Both the position numbers and the translations under genes were made by a program. Of a stretch of DNA of 64,000 nucleotides, positions 57,720 to 64,000 are shown piece by piece; position 1 is the first letter of the stretch, and each line of letters opens with the position of its first letter. This DNA comes from Shinisaurus crocodilurus (taxonomy: Eukaryota > Chordata > Lepidosauria > Squamata > Shinisauridae). The notes below the pieces were generated by a model. The model was given only the letters and a program-made list of their open reading frames with translations. It was not told the DNA's origin and made no database searches. The stretch lies in the NCBI GenBank assembly GCA_021292165.1, contig CM037878.1, forward strand, positions 293,060,971 through 293,124,970. The letters are read 5' to 3'.

Positions 57720-57850
57720 TGACAATACATGGTGGCATTCCGTGCATCTGATGAAGTGGACTGTGGTCCACGAAAGCTTATGCCATAATCATAAGCTTTT
57801 TTTGTTGTTTTTGTCACAATAGACTAACATGGCTACCCCCTTGGAGACTT
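57720..57850 (+). repeat. Interspersed repeat with hammerhead-like fold
   Basis: Contains CTGATGA (57748-57754), a 6-bp stem GTGGAC/GTCCAC with a TGTG loop (57756-57771), GAAA (57772-57775), then a 7-bp stem GCTTATG/CATAAGC (57776-57782 and 57790-57796) followed by T. This is the order of a hammerhead ribozyme core. One extra A lies between CTGATGA and stem II, and no stem I is evident. Hammerheads are known in Penelope-like elements. This repeat family is widespread in reptiles, and its class here is unknown. Confidence 0.45.
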
Positions 57851-58469
57851 CCTGGGAAAGACATCCAAGACATTTCTTGGGAGGAAAACAGAGCTCCCAT
57901 AAAGCCATCAAAAATTCTCAGAAGGATTCCATGATGCATCCCTAGTTTTAATCTTTTAAGTTCGCATCCAGCCCACCCTACTTCAAAGAAGACCTTTCGC
58001 TGTGTGAAAGCACCCCTGCACTATTGCCCTGCTCCAAAATCTGACTTCAAGGAAGGTGGTGTCAGTTAGGACAAGGATCCAGACCTTTTTAACTGAAGCT
58101 TTTGGAATCCTTCTTCTTACAGGGGCTTGCTTGCTTGCTTGCTTGCTTATTTTATTTTATTTCTAGTTTTCCCCCTGCTGGTCCTCAGGTCCCCCCTAGG
58201 CAGCTTGTAGGTGTTTTTATTGATTTCTAAGGAACTGGACGAGACTAACCTGTTCTCCTTGGCTTTTCATGCTCTGCCCACACACTAATTTTGCTTGAAC
58301 AATGATGTTAGGTTAATGGGACGTCAGCTGGCTTAATGTGTTTTAATGAGCCCTCATTACTCCAAGGCACTCTAAATTTAAATGATTGCATCAGAATCCT
58401 TGCTGGCTTATATATATATTTAGCTTAGTTTGGTGCATGAAAATGTGTTTTTTTACAGATGTATTGTAA
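57851..58469. other. No gene recognised; candidate conserved non-coding stretch
   Basis: Contains (GCTT)n at 58126-58149. 58270-58420 is AT-rich with several TTAAT/ATTA cores and no repeat that I recognise. Confidence 0.3.
58126..58149. repeat. (GCTT)n microsatellite
   Basis: Six tandem units. Confidence 0.9.
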
Positions 58470-58640
58470 GAACCTAAAAAGAGCCCTGCAGGATCACCTT
58501 AAAGGTACACCTACACCGAGTCCAATATCCTGTTTCCCACAGTAGCCAACAGGAGGATGCTTCAGAAGTCCCCAAGCAGGCAACTGGTGTTCAGTGACGT
58601 ACTGCCTCTGAATCTGGAGGTCCCATATATATTTTGATTT
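58470..58640 (-). repeat. Old CR1/L3-like LINE 3' UTR fragment
   Basis: 'AGAACCTAAAAAGAGCCCTG', 'GTCCAATATCCTGTTTCCC', 'GCAACTGGTGTTCAG' match the older CR1-like family at 35531 and 54632. Confidence 0.65.
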
Positions 58641-59284
58641 TGAAAACGGCTCTATTAAAATCTATGTTCTGTGGGCAGGTGGCCTGAATAAGCATTTTAT
58701 TCTGCTTCCATTCTCATTATTTACCATAGCACAGATCTGACAGTATCCTCAAATTTGAGAGAGACCATTAAAAACTCCCCACCTACGGTATATTTCAAAG
58801 CTCATTTTAATTGGATAGCATTAATTTGGCACCAGAGAGAGAGAGAGAGAACCCACTGTCCTCCTGCTACATTAGGAAAGCGATCACAGCTGTAAACATT
58901 TTGTAATTGGAACGTTTATTTTCAAAACATGTTTGTTTCAGTGGCTTCCGTTGGGCATCTTGCGAGGAAGCAACCTTGCAAACTAGTTGTCTCCTAGTGC
59001 TGCGGCGCTTGGGATTTCCCCCCAATAATCTTGCTGCCGTAATTAATATCCGGGGACATAATCATGTGCATAATGACGGGTTGTTGCTCCAATGCCCAGT
59101 TATATTAAGAGCCTGGTCAAAAAAAATTGCACTGATTTGGAAGTAACAGCTGATTTAAATTTGATAGTGGTCACATGGGGACTAATGGAAAACACTTACC
59201 CAGGTAGGCATGCCATATGGACAGCACAACACTGAAGAAGCTCTTAGCCAAGCATTGACTAATGTGTGTTACTTGTGTCTATTG
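58641..59284. other. No gene recognised; candidate conserved non-coding stretch
   Basis: 58880-59230 looks single-copy, with GTAATTAATATCC and an ATAATCATGTGCATAATGA motif (octamer/homeodomain-like). No exon supported. Confidence 0.3.
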
Positions 59285-59621
59285 TCATCATCATCATCAT
59301 CAGGCGATCACTCGTGACCGAGTAAGATTGTCTTCCAGGATAAAAGGAGGAAATTCTAAAGAAGATTGTGTAGACTCTAGCGATGGTCGATGGGTCCGTA
59401 AGTGACTGTGGAGGCCAATTCTAGATCCACACAGCTTCCCACAGTGAGGACACAGGTTACCAGATGGAAGATGGTCCTGTAAAGGTTTCATTTGATGTGC
59501 TTTTCGCTTAGCACGTTTCTCCCTTTCACTTTGCACTCGGGCTTCTTCAAAGTCCATGGATCCTTTGTGAAAGGCCAACCTCCATTTAGATCGTTCATGG
59601 GCCAGAGCTTCCCAGTTTTCC
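59285..59621 (-). pseudogene. LINE C-terminus with C2H2-like finger (left arm of inverted pair)
   Basis: The minus frame reads 'ENWEALAHERSKWRLAFHKG', 'RAKRKAHQMKPLQDHL', then the finger 'CPHCGKLCGSRIGLHSHLRTH', and ends near 59300. The element ends in a (CAT)n tail at 59285-59302. A terminal CCHH finger after a 'CLRKILxITWEDRR' region is found in some non-LTR retrotransposons. The clade is not assigned here. Confidence 0.7.
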
Positions 59622-60385
59622 AAAACCATTGCCGATCGGGATATTTGTAAGAAGACCAAAACACTGGTTTATGAAGCCATTGTATTACCAACTTTATTGT
59701 ACGCCTGCGAAACATGGACTATCTATAAACGTCACTTCCACCTCCTTGAAAGATTTCATCAACGTTGCCTCCGGAAAATCCTGCGAATTACTTGGGAAGA
59801 TAGGCGAACAAATGTCAGTGTACTGGAAGAAGCAAAGACTACTAGCGTTGAAAAAATGATCCTTCAACGCCAATTTCAGTGGACCGGTCATGTTGTTCGA
59901 ATGCCTGACTGCCGTCTCCCAAAGCAGTTACTTTATTCCCAACTCAAGGATGGAAAGCGGAATATCGGTGGTCAATATAAGAGGTTTAAAGATGTTCTTA
60001 AGGCTAATCTAAAAAAATGCAATATAAACATCAAAAACTGGGAAGCTCTGGCCCATGAACGATCTAACTGGAGGTTGGCCTTTCACAAAGGTTCTATGGA
60101 CTTTGAAGAAGCTCGAGTGCAAGGTGAAAGGGAGATACGTGCTAAGCGAAAAGCACGTCAAATGAATCCTTTACAAGACCATCTGGTAACCTGTGTCCTC
60201 ACTGTGGGAAGCTGTGTGGATCTAGAATTGGCCTCCACAGTCACTTACGGACCCATCTCTAGAGTCTACACAATTTTCTTTAGAATTTTCCTCCTTTTAA
60301 AATCTCCTTTTTGTAAATTTTCTTTTTTTTTTTTTTATCCTGGAAGACAATCTTACTCGGTCACGAGAGATCGCCTGACTGACTG
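59622..60385 (+). pseudogene. LINE C-terminus (right arm of inverted pair)
   Basis: The plus strand codes 'KTLVYEAIVLPTLLYACETW', 'RFHQRCLRKILRITWEDRR', 'WTGHVVRMPDCRLPKQLLY', 'GQYKRFKDVLKANLKKC', 'NWEALAHERSNWRLAFHKG'. A frameshift then damages the finger ('CVLTVGSCVD' where the left arm has CPHCGKLC). The 3' end 'GGAAGACAATCTTACTCGG' is the exact inverse of the left arm's end. The two arms face head-to-head at about 59621. Confidence 0.75.
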
Positions 60386-60466
60386 ACCAGTTCCTTCAAC
60401 CCATCCTGAGAGGACTTGCTTTCCATGCCCCTGGCCATGTTTGTTGCCTTCCTCTGAATGTATAGA
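60386..60466 (-). repeat. Old CR1 fragment
   Basis: 'CAGTTCCTTCAACCCATCC' and 'TGTTGCCTTCCTCTGAA' resemble the antisense of the CR1 C-terminal region. Short and diverged. Confidence 0.4.
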
Positions 60467-61141
60467 TGCCTTAATATTGCACATTATAGCAGGAGGGTAT
60501 GGACACCAGGCTGCTGTTTGTGGTGATAGCCACAGAGTGCCCATAATACAGAGTTCCTGCCTATCCAACAGTGAGCTGGATGGTCTGTGGGCGTCTCTTT
60601 CAACATCATGTTTCAGTATTCATCCATTGCATTAGGAGAGATGTGATCTTTCTTTACACTCACTTTTCACCATCTTAACAGGTGATCCATGTAAAAGACT
60701 GTGTACTCTTCTTATATATTACTTTTGAACACTCAAAAGCAAATATTCTGTGTTATTTTGTTAAAAGTTCAAGTAAAGATCTTGCTGCCAATTTCTGGCC
60801 GGCCGTGGAATGAGACATGTTGAAATTCTGTTGTCCATTATTCACAGGATACAAAGTAGATTATATCTGTGCATTTGTAATAACGCTCTTTGATTGTCAA
60901 AAATGTGATTGGATTTTGTTCCAACTGGGTTTAAAAAAATAATAATCTGGGAAATAATGAAAAAGGCATTATCTTCTATTATTTCCTTATATATATGCAA
61001 ATCATCTTACATTATATTCTGCAATTAAATGATGTTTTAAAATCTGCCTTCTGCCACTCTTCACATTGTTCTGAGGAAAATACTAAACAAAAGAAATGGA
61101 GAATATTTGACGAGGTAGTCAGATGAGTGCTCTTGCCGCAA

Positions 61142-61180
<39 letters not shown>

Positions 61181-61778
61181 TGTACTTGTGTCTATGCTTT
61201 TCCCTTGAAATAATGTGGAATTTGCCCAATGGAAACCCATACACATGCAATAAATTAGTTACGTTATACTAAAGCATAGGTCCCCCCGCAAAGGGAATCC
61301 TTTTTCACAGAAAAATCACAGAATAACTTGCACAGAATATGCAAAAATCACAGAATAAGTTGCTTCCGGAACTGTTTAGGGATCAGGTTTGGTTTCTGCT
61401 TAAACAGCTACTGGGGTAGGGGGTGGGGAGAGATAATAAAGGAGACTGATGAAGGGTTTCAATCCAGAGGCACTTCTGCCTATGATGTGCACATTCATTC
61501 CATTTTCGTCATGGTTCACAGGTTTGTGTAACACTTTTTAAAATCTGCAAACCTGTTTGTCCAGAGACAGCACTGGGGCAAAAGTAACAAGGGTGTAAGC
61601 CATGAGAAATTATGGTGTCACCCTCACACCACCCTCAAGTTCTGTTAAAAACTATTTTCTATCTGCAGGCAGATAATGTGGCCCAGTGCACTGGTGCATA
61701 GTGCAGTAAGACCAATTCAACATGAAAAAAGGAAAGGTGTTGTACAGAAGAACTTTCAGACAAATGGTACCTGTTCAT
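60467..61778. other. No gene recognised
   Basis: AT-rich, with a (CT)n run at 61144-61177. No coding region or named repeat. Confidence 0.35.
61144..61177. repeat. (CT)n microsatellite
   Basis: About 34 bases of CT repeat. Confidence 0.95.
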
Positions 61779-61945
61779 GTGAACATAGGAGGCTGCCTTA
61801 TTCTTCTGAGTCAGACCATTGGTTCAACTCACCCATATTGCCTGTTCTGACTGGCACCACGTTCTCTGGCACAGGTCTGTTAGGAGCTAACTCGGGACCT
61901 TCTCCATGCAAAGCATGTGCTGTACACCAAGGAGCTATGATGGCC
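61779..61945 (-). repeat. tRNA-Ala-like SINE
   Basis: The minus strand starts 'GGCCATCATAGCTCCTTGG' and 'ACAGCACATGCTTTGCATGG' (tRNA-Ala-like). A body runs to 'GAATAAGGCAGCCTCC', the usual 3' end of the family. Confidence 0.65.
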
Positions 61946-63059
61946 TCTCCATGGCTGGTACTGTGTTTGAAATTATGCACTGAGCCTCCACACTGCCCAG
62001 TTCACCTTTTTAGGTCTTGATGAGGGGGAGAAATCCTCTCCTCAGGTCCGACTGGTCCCTCAGCAGAGTGCCATGCCCATGCAAAACCTCAGTAGGGCTG
62101 CAGGAGATCTGTGTCTACCCCAATTGGCAACTGTGGGATAGGAGGGATGTGGAATCCAAAATGCTACAGGAGTGGGAAAGGAAGAGGGAAGCCAGTGACA
62201 GTGGGGTGGAATTGGGGCTGCTAGAGAAAGAGGAGCTTGGCTCTCCCCTGAGGAAGCGGTTGCATGTGCAAACCCATGTCTGTTGCCTTGCCTTCCATAG
62301 CTGCTGATTTTCGCCTCTCCCTGCAGAAGATCTTCATTCATTGCCCTCTGCTGGGGACCTCGGCCTGAGTAAGCTGGACCGAACTGCCTTTCAAGCCAGC
62401 CATCTTGATTCCTTAAGAGGTGATCGTCTGTCATGGGTTCTGGAAGGTGGGGCATTTCAAAAACCACACCCTCCATATTTTGCTCAAATAAGAAGAGCAT
62501 GCTTCTACCAAAACCACTAACACACATTTTATTTTCTCTTATTTCCTGGAACTAGAGAGAGGAGATCCTCCTTTCCCTGTTGGGGGACAGAACAGACTCT
62601 CATAGTCTCTTAAAGAAGATGCCTTCTCCTTTCGTATCCCAGATAAGAGTACAGAAGACTCCCCTTCACCCATTTGTCTTACTGGTAGTAACAGTGTCTT
62701 GTAGTCCTTTCCTGGAGCTTCATGCTCATGCTTTTCTAGTTGGGGGGTGGTGAACATGGACCCTATCTGCAGCCACAACCTCAGCTCCGGTAGGTGCTCT
62801 GAGAGCTTCCCACTCTGTGGTTAGGACTTTGTTGGTAGTGGCTGTTATCTGCGCCTCCTCCCGGCCTCTGGATCTCCATCCTCATTGATCCCCTTGGTAT
62901 TTTTTCTGCCTTGTTCCTCCTCTTCTCTTCTCCTATAGGTGGCCTGGGTTCCTTTCTTCTCTCCACTCTTCTCCCTTAGTCCCTCTCTGCTTTCTGTTCA
63001 CTCTGTCCTTTATTTTCTATTTGCTATCTCCAGTCCTCTCTTTCCCTCTCACCTATCCT
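61946..63059. other. No gene recognised
   Basis: The 155-codon minus frame at 62527-62060 has no recognisable domain and is probably chance. No repeat identified. Confidence 0.35.
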
Positions 63060-63251
63060 ATTTTAGGATGTTTTAAAGATGTTTTTAAGATGTTTTAAAG
63101 ATGTTTAAAGATGTTTTTAGGATGTTTTAAGATGTTTAATAGTATATATTGTGTTTTAGTTTAGGTATTTTATATTTTCTGTTGTTCCCCGCCTCGATCT
63201 AGATGGAGAGGCGGGTAATAAATAAATTATTATTATTATTATTATTATTAT
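63060..63251 (+). repeat. L2-type LINE 3' UTR with ATT tail
   Basis: Repeated 'GATGTTTTAAGATGTTT' units, then 'CGCCTCGATCTAGATGGAG' and 'GGCGGGTAATAAATAAAT', ending in (TTA)n. It is the plus-strand relative of the 3' end at 39253-39400. Confidence 0.8.
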
Positions 63252-63595
63252 CTAGTCTCTTTTATACTCGCTCTCCTCTGTCTTCAACTCTCTTTCTTGC
63301 TTCCTTCCTTCCTCTTCCTCTCTCCTTTTCTACAGTGATGTGGAGCAGAACATTTCCCAGTGCTTTATATGTCCGCAAAAATAATAATAATCCGTTTCAT
63401 ATGTCTATTAGTAAAAATGAATGTATACCCATTGAAATAGGCAAGCTTGGCAATTTCAAAGTTGTAATTAATGTTTTTCAGGTGATTTTTTATTTATATA
63501 TTTCATTTCTATACTGCCCAATATCCAAAGCTCTCTGGGTGGTTCACAACAGGTGATTATCCGTAACGTACTTATATGTCATTGAAATACATATA
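63252..63595. other. No gene recognised
   Basis: Pyrimidine-rich then AT-rich. 63488-63553 resembles the 'ccgcccagag'-type LINE tail ('ctgcccaatatccaaagctc'). No coding region. Confidence 0.3.
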
Positions 63596-63845
63596 CAGTC
63601 ATGCCTTGGATTGAGAACATAATTCGTTCCGGAAACTTGCTTGTAATCCAAAACACTCTTATATCAAAATGAAATCCCCTCAAAAAAATTTGTACAGAGA
63701 TTTTTAATTTAAGCCATACTACAGTACTTGTATTGCAAGACGACGCTTGTATATCAAGTAAAAAAAAATTAAATAAATATTTAAAAAATTGCTTGTCTTG
63801 CAAAACGCTCTCAAACCAAGTTACTTGTAATCCAAGGTATTACTG
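63596..63845. mobile_element. Tc1/mariner-type MITE, 250 bp
   Basis: CAGTCATGCCTTGGATT at the left and the near inverse AATCCAAGGTATTACTG at the right, flanked by TA on both sides (63594-63595 and 63846-63847). The 'GTAATCCAA' theme is repeated inside. TA duplications and CAGT ends fit Tigger-like mariner elements. Confidence 0.85.
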
Positions 63846-63883
63846 TATGTCTCAGAGTGAAATAGACCACGCTGTGTGCTTGA

Positions 63884-64000
63884 CCATCATGGCTTATTAC
63901 ATCAAATAAGGAGGGGATAGCCAGCTGGGTCCAGGAGGTTATAAACGCCTCCTTGAGAGAGGGAGTGGTGCCGGCCTCTTTGAAGGAGGCGGTGATTAGG
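63884..64000 (+). pseudogene. L2-type LINE, reverse transcriptase fragment, runs off the window
   Basis: In frame at the edge: 'WVQEVINASLREGVVPASLK' then 'EAVIR', matching the L2 RT N-terminal region that precedes 'PLLKKPSLDP'. The remainder lies beyond the window. Confidence 0.75.

Noticed and set aside
59629..59859. A separate small gene at the LINE junction
   Set aside because: It is an alternative frame of the LINE C-terminus.
62060..62527. 155-codon minus frame as a gene
   Set aside because: No domain, no splice context and no codon-bias support.

Overview
The window looks like nuclear DNA of a squamate reptile, most likely a lizard. The evidence is its repeats: CR1 LINEs of several ages, a nearly full-length L1, L2 tails, a Penelope-like relic with a GIY-YIG domain, tRNA- and 5S-derived SINEs, and many hAT and Tc1/mariner-type non-autonomous transposons. 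No intact host gene was found. The only host coding sequence recognised is a 77-base copy of ACTR10 (Arp11) exon 1, and it lies inside a DNA transposon. Everything else is retroelement coding sequence, repeat, or unassigned sequence.

Layout. 0-11 kb: old SINEs, a Penelope-like relic (2.9-3.7 kb), a 5S-rRNA/CR1 chimeric SINE (4.2-4.35 kb), a perfect 28-bp palindrome (5.3 kb), L2 and L1 tails, and copies of a palindromic hAT MITE. 11-22 kb: a hAT element rich in GACTCG, CR1 fragments, two more L1 tails, and a pair of L2 tails in inverted orientation. 22.8-31.3 kb (minus strand): a young CR1 split by a 5.5-kb L1 with a 15-bp target-site duplication. 32.9-40.5 kb: more CR1 and L2, a pair of related hAT elements (165 and 354 bp), and the full 784-bp GACTCG hAT inside an L2. 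41-45.5 kb: an old APE-type LINE on the minus strand, interrupted by a 1,045-bp hAT element that carries ACTR10 exon 1, its splice donor and its GC-rich upstream region. 46-50 kb: MITEs and an LTR-like segment. 51.2-54.6 kb: a second young CR1 on the plus strand, with an esterase-type ORF1 remnant and an EN-RT ORF broken by two single-base changes. 54.8-64 kb: a possible large TIR element, L2 and L1 tails, a repeat with a hammerhead-like fold, head-to-head LINE tails, a Tc1/mariner MITE, and the start of an L2 RT region at the edge.

These elements do not form a pathway. The value of the window is its nested insertions, which give a relative order: old CR1-like, L2 and APE LINE sequence first, then hAT and CR1 insertions, then L1 into CR1. 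The most unusual item is the transposon carrying the ACTR10 promoter and first exon. Several AT-rich stretches without obvious repeats (near 0.8, 5.7, 8.2, 50.8, 58.4 and 59.0 kb) could be conserved non-coding elements, but this cannot be judged from one sequence.
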